Assembly (NCBI GenBank): GCA_028023455.1
Contig: JAQFVV010000013.1
Span: 14,582,258-14,646,257, forward strand
From: Epiperipatus broadwayi
Lineage: Eukaryota > Onychophora > Udeonychophora > Euonychophora > Peripatidae
Direction: 5' to 3'
Length of the DNA stretch: 64,000 bases
A program made the translations under genes and the position numbers. Shown here in pieces: positions 14,244 to 24,307 of this stretch (position 1 is the stretch's first letter; every line of letters begins with the position of its first letter). The notes under the pieces were generated by a model, which was not told the origin of the DNA, did not search any database, and saw only the letters and a program-made list of their open reading frames with translations.

Positions 14244-14321
14244 CACTAACTCTAAAACTAACCCTAACCCTAAAACTAACCCTAAACTAACCCTAAAACT
14301 AACCCTAAATCTAACCGTAAC
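14244..14321. repeat. Interstitial telomere-like CTAACCCTAAAA array
   Basis: Six or so units of ctaaccctaaaa, mixed with plain ccctaa, run through this stretch. The common animal telomere repeat is TTAGGG, whose reverse complement is CCCTAA. The units here are mostly a 12-base variant and decay at both ends, so this is a short internal array, not a chromosome end. Confidence 0.75.
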
Positions 14322-14369
14322 AACTTTTACTTTTATTACGATTATTATTTTTTAGTTAAACAACAACAA

Positions 14370-14510
14370 AAAAAGTCGTAACACAAGTAAAAAAATATCC
14401 GATAGAAAATTGATAAAAAAAAAAGCCGTAACACAAATAAAAAAATATCCGATAGAAAATTTATAAAAAAGAAGCCGTAACACAATTTAAAAAGTATACG
14501 ATATAAAAAA
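14370..14510. repeat. Three-copy minisatellite, unit about 50 bp
   Basis: The core (t/c)cgtaacaca recurs at 14,375, 14,425 and 14,474. Each is followed by a run of A and a tatccgatagaaaat-like block, the third being most diverged. The array begins about 50 bp after the telomere-like array. Confidence 0.8.
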
Positions 14511-15432
14511 CACGAATCAAATTATAATTTGTTGATTTTATTTTACATTTATTATTATCATTTAAATTGTATAAGTTAATAAAAAATAATATTTAAAAAA
14601 GACGATTTTGTTTTGTTTTTATTTTCACATTACAAAAAAGCACAGAAAAATTATTAAAATCAACGGCCCATGAATGTTCATATTTTATAGTTTTAGCGTG
14701 AAAACTGCACCATCCTATGGCGACTTTATCTATAATACAAGGACCAAGATTTTAATTAGTAAATTTTGAACTAGTTTTACTTTTTACGAATTCCAGATGT
14801 GGTCGTTAATGACACTTGTTTACAACCAGAAATCTTTTTAATTACTTGACCAGCTTTTATTTTTAATCTTACATATAATAGAAACTCTTTTTATTTAAAA
14901 ATAACCTTTTAACATTTTTTTTAAATGCAAACCTTTTTACATATTTATTTAAAATAATTTACAAACATATTTTGATATAGCTTTTAAATATATTTTCGAG
15001 AAACTTTTCCCTGAAATATATTTAAAACAAGAAATCTTTTAACAAATTTTAAAGAAACATTTAATATTATTTTTAGGTAATGGCTTTTACATATTTTAAA
15101 ATCATGTCTTTCTTCTATATAGCACAGATTATATATCCACATATGAAATTACAATATTAAACAACAAAATTAATAATTTACTCTTAACTTAAATAATATA
15201 ACGAACATTTTTAGAAATATTAAGTAAATTTAGTACGCTATAATTTTCCTAATCCTATCTAATTATAGTGTTGGTTCACACGTAAATATATAATACTGTT
15301 TAGACAGACATGAGCGAATTTTAAATTTATTAACATTTAAATAGGTTCGAACTTAGCACAGATGAGTGTGTCATTAGGTTTGATGGTGAAACGATAGGGG
15401 CTTGGAAAGTTATCATTTCAATATATATATAT
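14511..15432. other. AT-rich DNA without a recognised gene
   Basis: No coding region, RNA or repeat with clear limits is seen. Confidence 0.5.
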
Positions 15433-16000
15433 GAAAACTATATATAACATACCAATATCAATATTAAATTACTGACTCTAGGCTCTTTAAGTAGACTATT
15501 CATCTATTTATCAGGTTGGCAGGCTACTTCATTCGAACACAGCACTCATTTGGTGATCTTCATCAACATCTTGCTGTTAGATATGAGAGTCTACACCTTG
15601 ACAGCAGGAGCAGAACTGTATGGGCATGTTGGATGGGGTTCTTACCCCATAACCACTTTGCTGATAGATATATAAGTGTGCTTCATCTTCAAATTTAATT
15701 CAATTTATTCTCAGCTATGACAGTATTAATCAAGTACTTATGTCCATGTACCACTGTGATAACTTGAGGAGAATACTACAATCAGCTGTTTACATATATA
15801 CTTTCTTCCTTTTTTTTTCATTGTGGGGAATTAGATCTTCATCGACTTTTTGTTTGATACTAGCCTAGATAAACTGTATCTCAAGTGGTTGGTGATCATT
15901 CACTATCTGATGCCTATGCTATGGCATAGCTATCTTTCTGCTATGCGAGTTCTTCAACCCTGGTCTCCACACTAGTAGTATGATTTTTTTTAGACTCCAT
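15433..16000. mobile_element. Unknown interspersed repeat B, copy 2
   Basis: Direct repeat of 9,516-10,118 with the same end points (gaaaacta to tagactccat), interrupted by small indels. It contains a 60-codon open frame (15,516-15,698) that is broken in copy 1, so I do not treat it as a gene. Confidence 0.75.
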
Positions 16001-17068
16001 GAACTCTCAGGTAAGAAACAATTGCGACCAGCACTAGTAATAATTTTCTAGTGAAAAATCATCTGGAATACTTGGCTCATCAAAAAGTCAAAACCAACAA
16101 AAAATTGACTTACTGAACGATTACCCCAAGCACCTGGTGGATAGCTTATATAGCCCACTCATTACATACCCAATCTAGTTACTCTCTAAGAATCATTTAA
16201 TTAGCTAATTTCACATTTCTTTCTTAGGCAATGCATATAACATTTCTATGGTATCGCCTAATTGATCTGTTAGGAATTTTACTTCTAATTAATATTCTGA
16301 ATTCACACAGATCACTATCTGATAAGTATTGATTCAAAATTTCAACATATAAAAAAAACATTTTCTTACAATCTGATTATATGAATTTGCAATTAAAATA
16401 CATTTTGTTAAATAATCTAGATATCTCTCTCCACAAGCATTAGCATACTGTTTCTCCAAATTCTTTTGTTTAACAAAATTAATTTAGAATAAAAAGCAAA
16501 ATTGCTTAACAAGACAAAAAAATGCCTTTAGGCTTTTTTTCTGGTAGGAAAATCCCCCCCCCCCCCCGCTTTACTCAAAGCATTTATAGAGAAAAATAAC
16601 CAATAAAACTAATTTCAGATTATAAACATGTTATATGCTTATTATTCGTCTAATTATAACTCGTAGCATTAACTATTTAGCTTTATTTGTGTGTGTGTGT
16701 GTATAATATATACACAGACCCCTCTCACTTATTTTACAACACATTTAATATTATAATTATCTAGATAATATATACACCCGCTTAATGATTTCATTACATA
16801 TTTTAAGCCATAGTTTCTCTATTACCATCTTGTACTTGACCACTCAAAGTGTGCCTGGCACAATATATGTATTGAGAATTTAATGGATTAATTTAAAATT
16901 ATGTAGGATGAAGTTTTTATTTTAGTTAAGATGATATATAATTAAAATCAAAAGTTATTTTGCATTAATTATCTGTTATCAAAGAAAAACTATGTAAATT
17001 TATTTATAATAAAATAATTTAATATATCCAACACACAGTTCTTCTTTTCAAAATAGTTCATATATATC
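16001..17068. other. AT-rich DNA with a poly-C run
   Basis: No gene is recognised. A pure run of 14 C at 16,554-16,567 and a short (GT) run near 16,688-16,702 are the only distinct features. Confidence 0.5.
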
Positions 17069-17605
17069 TAATATAGAAATAAAACAAACTAACTCCTTCT
17101 TTTTAAAACTTGATTTATTATGACTATAATCATGAAAAAGGAATCCGACGTTTCGACTATTTTTTATAGTCTTTTTCAAGGCACACTAAAATAAAATATA
17201 TATACACAATAAATATCACATATTCCAAAAAAAAAAAATTAAATTAATTAAAAATTACAAAATATAAAATATATCCATAACCAAAATTTTCTTTTTTTTT
17301 ACCTTATCTCACTCCCTTACCTATTACAATAGGAATTAGTTGTGATTGTAATAGGTAAGGGGAGTGAGATAAGGTAAAAAAAAGAAAATTTTGGTTATGG
17401 ATATATTTTATATTTTGTAATTTTTAATTAATTTAATTTTTTTTTTTGGAATATGTGATATTTATTGTGTATATATATTTTATTTTAGTGTGCCTTGAAA
17501 AAGACTATAAAAAATAGTCGAAACGTCGGATTCCTTTTTCATGATTATAGTCAGAATAAATCAAGTTTTAAAAAGAAGGAGTTAGTTTGTTTTATTTCTA
17601 TATTA
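17069..17605. mobile_element. 262-bp inverted repeat with hammerhead-like core
   Basis: Arms 17,069-17,330 and 17,345-17,605 are near-perfect reverse complements around a 14-bp spacer. I noticed only one substitution and one 1-bp indel. Each arm carries the same outward-reading core, TTGAAAA, then a GACTAT/ATAGTC hairpin, then GAAAC and GTC. It lies at 17,495-17,527 on the plus strand and mirrored at 17,147-17,179 on the minus strand. The Penelope-like element at 53-55.7 kb has the related order TTGAAAA, GC-rich hairpin, GAAA in its ends. I infer two head-to-head terminal repeats of a Penelope-like element without its coding part. The CUGA box is degenerate and helix I is only 2 bp, so ribozyme activity is doubtful. 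Confidence 0.65.
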
Positions 17606-18300
17606 AATTTATTTATGTTAACTATAAAGTTGAATTTATGTAAAGATGTAGATTAGCTTTTTGTAAATATTGCAATTAGTCTTAAAAATAAAATTTATCA
17701 TATTTTGATAATTAAAATTCTATAAGAACTGTATATAAATTGAAAAAAATAAAATTAGCTCTTTCTTTCTTATTTTCTTCAACTTTATATGCTGGTGTCA
17801 TCCATCCATTGAAGTGAAATTGCTGACTGATATGACAAGATTAAAATGTCTAGTGTATTTAGGAAGTTTTCCTATGACAGACTACTTCATCCCAAATCTT
17901 ACCTGAGTTAATGGTTGACCCAGTAGCTTCAGGTCTATGAAATATATGTACCAAACCAGAATTAATGGAAACCCTGGTCATGACAAATAAATCTGAAATA
18001 CAGAAACCTGATTGTGACTTTAACAACCAACCATGGTAAATCAAAATTTGCTGGAACCCAAGTTAGAAGTTGCAATTGTACAGTATACTTGTCCAAATAT
18101 GAGCTCAAAAGGCTCACACTTGAGAGAAATAAAATAATACTACAATTATAATTAGTTCTGGAAATCAGCAAAGCAGTGAACTGTTTTATCTGGGGAAATT
18201 AAAGTTGACTAGAAAGTCATTTGAATTTATAAACTTTTTTCTTTTTTAGGATTTCAATGAACTTTTCACACCTAAAAACTTTCATACAATATTAATAACA
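17606..18300. other. Weakly distinctive, non-coding
   Basis: Positions 17,780-18,170 are slightly less AT-rich than their flanks and open on the minus strand for about 60-70 codons in two frames. They show no motif I recognise. Confidence 0.35.
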
Positions 18301-18640
18301 TTTATGTTCTTTATTACTTTTATAATGCTTCATATAATTACAACCCACTGACAGTTTTGATTGCCCCAGAAATCTTCTTCAGAACTTCTACTTACATTTT
18401 TAAATCTTATTTCCAATATTCTTTATTTTTTTATGAAGTATTATAACTTTATCTTTCTTATTGCGTTGCCAAATCCATATAATATTAATATCATTTTTAT
18501 TTTTTATTAATTTTACAATGCTTCATATAATTACAACCCACTAATGATTTTGATTGTCCCAGCAATCTTCTTCAGAACTTCTATTTATATTTTCAAATAT
18601 TATTTCCAGTATTCTTTATATTTTCATTTTATCAGATATT
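18301..18640 (-). repeat. Tandem pair with hammerhead-like cores on the minus strand
   Basis: Two diverged direct copies of about 140 bp are offset by 193 bp. On the minus strand each contains an exact CTGAAGA box (18,376-18,382 and 18,569-18,575). A hairpin with a GATT/AATC stem follows (GATTG/CAATC in the copy at 18.55 kb), then AAAA in place of GAAA. In the copy at 18.36 kb this is followed by CTGTC. These are the boxes of a hammerhead with the first base of GAAA changed. Tandem arrangement is usual for Penelope-like terminal repeats and retrozymes. I consider them decayed copies. Confidence 0.5.
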
Positions 18641-20519
18641 ATGTTGGCTTAGAAAAAAGAAAATTAAAACAGTTTAATCTTTTGTGTTTTTTAATGTATT
18701 TTATTTTTTTATGTTTATTATATATTTAGTTTTTTAATTAGTTTTTTTTTTTTAAATTCTCTATTAACAATAGTTATTTACATCTCTATTTAAATATATA
18801 TATATATATTACAAATTTTGACATGAGAGCGAGTTATGGGAATATGGTTTTCAACCCAGAAGTCACTCATTGTTAGATTTTAATCTTTGTTTTATTTCAT
18901 AAGTTAAAGCATGATTCAAATTAAAGGGGTATTAAATTTATTATTCGTATCAAAAAGTGGAAAAAACTGTATATCATGTTGGTTGCTTGTTGAAATTATA
19001 TTTTGGCTGTGATTGTTGTATAAACATAGTAGAGTTTGATAGTTAAAGACTACTAATCATAAATTCATTTTGCTATTATACGTGGCTTATATGTATAAAA
19101 TCTATTTAAAGATTTGGAACGCATTTGAAAAAATTACACGCATTATAGATTTGATTATATAGATAACTTATGAAGATTCTTAATTACACGCGTGCACATT
19201 CTTATGTTTATAAAATTTGATGTGATTAGTATATGTGTGAATGATATAATAATGCATGTAAGAATATAAAATACATGTTAACATTGCTAGTTTTAGGTCT
19301 TTGTGTTGTATTTTCCTTAAATGATGATGATCGCCCAACATGATAACTATGCATATTATGACTGTTTAGATAAGAAACTCACATAGTATTCATTATAAAC
19401 CTGATGGATACAATCATGTTGAATTTTGATTATGGGATTGCCATTCGAAATATTTACACACATCCACAGTGTAGTTTTAATAAGTACGATCACCAGCATT
19501 AAGAAGAATTAAATCAAGTGTTGGGAATATCATGAAATTTTTTTTGCTTTACCTTATAAATATATGCATGTCAAATCATTAAATAAAAGGGTTATTTGTC
19601 AAATACATTCATAATGTATTTATATGTCCTATAAAATAATCAGAATATAAACTAATAATTTATTTTTAATCTATTGAGTCCAGAATTTGCCCCTTTGTTA
19701 CAAAATTTAGGTTACTACTATGTGTAATAGTCAATGCCACATTTCAAAGAGTTCAGTGATTCTCCATGGATTAATGGATGTAATAAATAGAATGTAATAA
19801 ATATTGATAATGGTTACTGAGTCTGCAGAATTTGTGGTTATATATCTGCAGAGTTTTGGTTATATATCTTCAGGAGTAAATTTTAAATTTCCTACAGGAT
19901 CAGTGTTAGTGGTGTAACTAGAAAAATTGGGCCAGAAGACAGAAATTTTGGATTTTTCAAAATAATTTTACAATTTCTTATATCATATAACAATGACAGT
20001 TTATGAGATATAGTTAGTAATTGTTTTCATGTGAATATATTTTAATTGTCTTGTTATACATTTTCAAGTTTATGGGCCTACAGGCATTGCCTTTCTTTGT
20101 TACTTGTTAGTTACACCTCTGATCAATGTATGAAGGTCTAGTTAGACCTGATTCTGTTGGGTAACACCACTTTCTAAAATAAATAGGACATTCTAAATGG
20201 TAAATCTAGTGATGCTCTCTGGTAATGGGTTTTGTCTAGCCTTCAAGTCAATTTTGATCATTATATAATATATATATATCAATTGTTTTTGGTTTCCCAA
20301 AATGGGAAATATGTATACCAATCCTGTGAGAAAAATAAAATAAAATTTTGAAATTTGATATGACTTTATCCTGAGAACAAAATATATATTAGTTTTGGCA
20401 TGGTTGTGCTACTTTGAAATATTTGTTGTTACAATTTAAAAGAAAAATCATAATAAAGAGACAAGATAATTAGTAGTTTAAAAGTTGGCACAAAGTAACA
20501 ACATAAATAAAAATAAAAA
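18641..20519. other. AT-rich DNA without a recognised gene
   Basis: Nothing coding or repeated is recognised, apart from a small internal near-repeat of ggttatatatct at about 19,833-19,870. Confidence 0.5.
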
Positions 20520-21070
20520 TGGAGATATTACAAAAAATAACAATGATACTCTTGGAGGTCAAATATATGCCTAGGGAGAATTCATTTGTGAAAATCAAAA
20601 CATAAATAAATTTTTATTTTATAATGGACATACCTTAGGGAGATGAGGCAACTATTGCAGATACAGAAAGGTCAACAAGAAATGATAGAAGATATTAAAA
20701 TATGGTGAAAAGATAATAAAAGTGATACAAACAAATTTTGGAAAGGTCAATAAGAAATAATAGAGAATTTTGTTTGAATAATTAAAAATAATGAAAATGA
20801 TATGTTGCCATTGAAAAACAGGAACAAAACAATAACAGAATAATTAATGATGAAGATAATAAAAAAAATGTAAGTAACAAACAAATAAGAATTTTAGTAT
20901 AACTGAAGAGACAGAAATAGATATGTCAGATGGAATACCAGATGTTCATAAAACCATATACAGAAGAGGAAATTTTGGAAAATGAAGTAATGGAAGCTTT
21001 TACAATGGAAAGTTTATTAAAGCCTGAAGTAGAAAATCAACATAATGAAAGTGATGAAGGTAATTAAAAA
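20520..21070 (+). pseudogene. Possible decayed coding sequence, charged and helical
   Basis: Plus-strand frames here read as short runs rich in E, K, Q, D and N, broken by stops and frameshifts. One segment near 20,625-20,700 gives LREMRQLLQIQKGQQ. Another near 20,960-21,067 gives EEEILENEVMEAFTMES and ends in a stop. The bias is unlike the K/N/I/F translations of flanking DNA. It could be the gag or ORF1 part of a retroelement or an old host pseudogene. I see no zinc knuckle or catalytic motif, and the call is tentative. Confidence 0.25.
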
Positions 21071-21166
21071 CATTTTGAACTCAAAGCTTTATAGGTAGCT
21101 AACAAGGTAAAAGGTGGCTGCTGGAAGAATGCATTAGATCCTGAGATCTAGGTGCAGTGCTCTCAG

Positions 21167-21225
21167 ATCCAAGGCTTCTCACTGATAAAAACCACAAGCT
21201 AGAAACTAGTCTGGGAATATTGGAT
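21167..21225 (+). ncRNA. Hammerhead-ribozyme-like motif, copy 2
   Basis: Helix I is the best preserved of any copy. Bases 21,176-21,181 pair with 21,212-21,217 (6 bp, one wobble). After a small internal loop, 21,167-21,172 pair with 21,220-21,225 (6 bp). The CUGA box reads CTGATAA (21,182-21,188), one change from CUGANGA. GAAAC (21,202-21,206), a TA loop and GTC (21,209-21,211) give a one-pair helix III and a canonical cleavage triplet. Helix II is largely lost, and the changed G in the CUGA box is normally essential. I infer an inactive descendant of an active type I hammerhead. Confidence 0.55.
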
Positions 21226-23538
21226 GAGTAGGCACTAGATAAGGATTTTATGCATAAACTTTCTTGCATCCATTGATTACTCTGGTTTGCACTGAGTGAT
21301 GCTACTGTATGAAAAGTTTTGCCTCTGTATAGGATTTAATAAATGATGTTACAAAATGATCAGTTTAATGCAATATTATCATCACAAGAGACAAGAAAAA
21401 AGTGTCCAAGTACATCATTTAAATATGAAGATACAAATGAAGAAATAGTTGGCATGGAAAAATGACCTTGGTAGATATGATAAAAATGTTGATTCCAAAA
21501 TAGTAGTTAAAAAAATAGAAATATGAGTCAATTCACAATGATGATGAATGTGATTATAACGGACATGATCAGTATATGAACTATCAAGTATTAATTACAG
21601 AATGCAGATTTATACAAGCATCAATAGATAATGCATATATTTGTAATATATAAAATCCTAGATAATAAATATAATTAGTACTCACTAGTAATTGATATTG
21701 TCTATGCCTGCAGATCATGGAAGTAAGAGGTAGTGAGGCCAAATATTAATAGGTAATCAAAATGTTTAATGATTAAGACAAAGAAACTGGTAGATTGTAG
21801 AGATCAAATATAAATAATAAATGATAAAATATAATATCACCAATAACTAATTATCAAGAATCAACAGTTATCTTTTTTGGCAATTTAAAAGAGACATTCT
21901 ATAAAATCTTGGGCTAAACATTATTCAGACAATGTTAAAATTGGGCATAGTATTATAAAAAAAACAATAATTAATGTTTTTGTTGCATGTATGAATATAA
22001 ATGCTATAAAAGAAATCATATATCAAAAAATGCCGAAATTATTATATCAATGCTGATTACTATCAATGCTCAGAATATCAGATATTATGAGGTCTCAGTG
22101 ATTTGGTAGTCATTATAAAACATAAAATGATTGGACTTTAAAAGGTGATCATTATTACCTTAGTGTCATTCAAATAATTTTAATGAGAATCATGTTGATG
22201 ACCACATACAGATCCTATAACATTTGTTTAAAACTAATTTTGGGATTGTAAGGATTCTGGTAAGATAAATGAGAGAAAATATACAATACTTAACTATGAT
22301 AGTATTAAACAATTTCATTAGAAAAATTTGAAATAATGATTGATAATTTTATTGATTAGAAATAATATTAATAATCACCATCATAATAAAATTGTAATTT
22401 AAAAAAAATTAAGTGGTAATAAAGATCATATGCATAAGCACATAGGCATGAATGATAATGCAAAATGTTTCAATCATTAATAAACCAATAAATATTATTT
22501 CCATACATAAGTGATGAAATTTTAAATATATACATAATATCAGAACACACACATTTGCTTGTTCTATTACAAAATTAATATTTAAAATCTTAATATTATT
22601 TTTTTCAGGCTTTTATTCTTATCTTTCATTGGTCAGTCACTTTTTTCTTCATTAGTTGGATTATTTATTAAATTCTTTCAAATATTGTTTACTTTTAAAA
22701 TAAATTAGGACAGTATAGGTTAACTAAATGTGTTTTGTTTTGGGCAGTGAATTAAAATAGATTTTTGTTAATACTAAGTTAGTATTTAAAATAAGACATC
22801 AATATTAATACATCTTTTATTCATAAGCCAATTTTTTAATTTTGTGTTTCATATATATGTAAAACAAATATCAATAGCCATATGAAGGCTATATAATCAA
22901 TTAATATCTATATTTGTATGCAACAAGTTTTTCCATATATACTTCTATATATGGTTATCACAGCTCAATGTATATCACTGAATTTATCCATGGATTATTT
23001 TTTTATATAGATTGTTGATATTACATGTCCTGATTTAACAAATACACAAGATAAATGCTAGCAATCCTTTTTATATGATTTTCAAACTTCAGCTATGTCT
23101 ACTTCACACATATTAGGCTATGAAGCATAAAAGTCATCCCATTTCTCTAGAAATTCAAACTTGACCAATACAGAAACTTAGCGGCAATTTCCCTTTCTTT
23201 GCAGCTGGTTTTCTATCCACATTAATCTCAAATAAATTGAACCACCCTATATAGTAGATATAATGCAATATATAAACAAGGGAATTAAAATAACTCATTT
23301 TCTTTTTGATTAAGAAAAATAAAATAAAAATTAAATTACTATTCTGATTTTTAATTTACATTTAGCAAAAACAAATGTTTTAATTTGAAAATTCTTTCAT
23401 AATATTTTAAGTAAAGATTTGAATTATCTCTATAATTAATGTGCATTACAAAGAAAAAAAACTTTTTTGTTTTAGACAGAAGTGACTTCTTTATTATACT
23501 CAAAAATTAGATTATTGTCAAAATCAGAATTAAGTCAA
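21226..23538. other. AT-rich DNA without a recognised gene
   Basis: The stretch 21,880-22,250 has a few short plus-strand frames containing cysteine and histidine but too many stops to assign a family. I see no repeats with clear limits. Confidence 0.4.
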
Positions 23539-23665
23539 ATAATATAATATTTCTGTAGTGTAATTTTCACTACATCCCCCACAATGTGTTAAAAGTGAAT
23601 ATAAACTAGTCTCTACCTTGTGTAAGAGTTGTAATGAGAATTAGACTACAGAAATATTATTCATT
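23539..23665. repeat. Small hairpin repeat, MITE-like
   Basis: About 37 bp at 23,539-23,575 pair imperfectly with 23,628-23,665, including an exact ctacagaaatatta match. The roughly 50-bp loop carries no gene. A miniature inverted-repeat transposon is possible, but no convincing target-site duplication is seen. Confidence 0.45.
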
Positions 23666-24010
23666 ATTTGATAATCTGTAGTCTAATGAATGATTAATAA
23701 AAATTATTAATATAAATTGATTAATATATTTGTATTAAATAGTAACATTTTTATTATACTGTTAGAATTGCCCAACTCACAGGAAAATCATTCGAGGGCA
23801 ATCCACATATGCATTCCATATTCTGATGTCACAGAATACCAACATTTTCCTTTACAACCCACTAAAGTCAGGCAGAAAACAAGAGACTCTTAACTATTTA
23901 TCTAAGTTATTGATTGCAAATAAAGATGCCAAATTGCCAAAAATAATGAGACAACACTATTTATTCACACATGCACAATACAACACACACTGGCAGACTC
24001 TAGTTAATTA

Positions 24011-24307
24011 ATTTATACATTAACCTACACAAATAAAGCATGATAAACAGAGCAACCAAAATGCAAAAAATATTGTTTATAAACAACAATATGCCAAGCG
24101 CTTTCAGTACTCTATACCAGAATCATGGTGACATATTGGAACTGAACCATTCAGTTTCAATATGTCACCATGATTCTGGTATACAGTACCGAAAGTGCTT
24201 GGCAAATTGTTGTTTATAAACAATGTTTTTTGTATTTTGGTTGCTGTTTATCATGCTTTATTCGTGTAGATCTGACAGAGTTTTTATATTATTTATACAT
24301 TAACCTA
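24011..24307. mobile_element. Palindromic insertion with 17-bp target-site duplication
   Basis: The 17-mer atttatacattaaccta occurs exactly at 24,011-24,027 and again at 24,291-24,307. The roughly 263 bp between are a head-to-head palindrome: 24,028-24,146 is the reverse complement of 24,150-24,269 around a 3-bp centre, with a short unpaired tail at 24,270-24,290. An exact direct flank of this length marks an insertion made by staggered target cleavage. Each arm has a small GGTA/TACC-type hairpin followed by GAAA, as in the hammerhead-like repeats of this window. A Penelope-like terminal-repeat dimer is the likeliest reading. It has no coding capacity. Confidence 0.75.

Noticed and set aside
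14244-14321. A true telomere or chromosome end
   Set aside because: The array is about 80 bp, impure and internal, with unrelated sequence on both sides.
15516-15698. 60-codon open frame in repeat B
   Set aside because: The same frame is broken in the other copy of the repeat.
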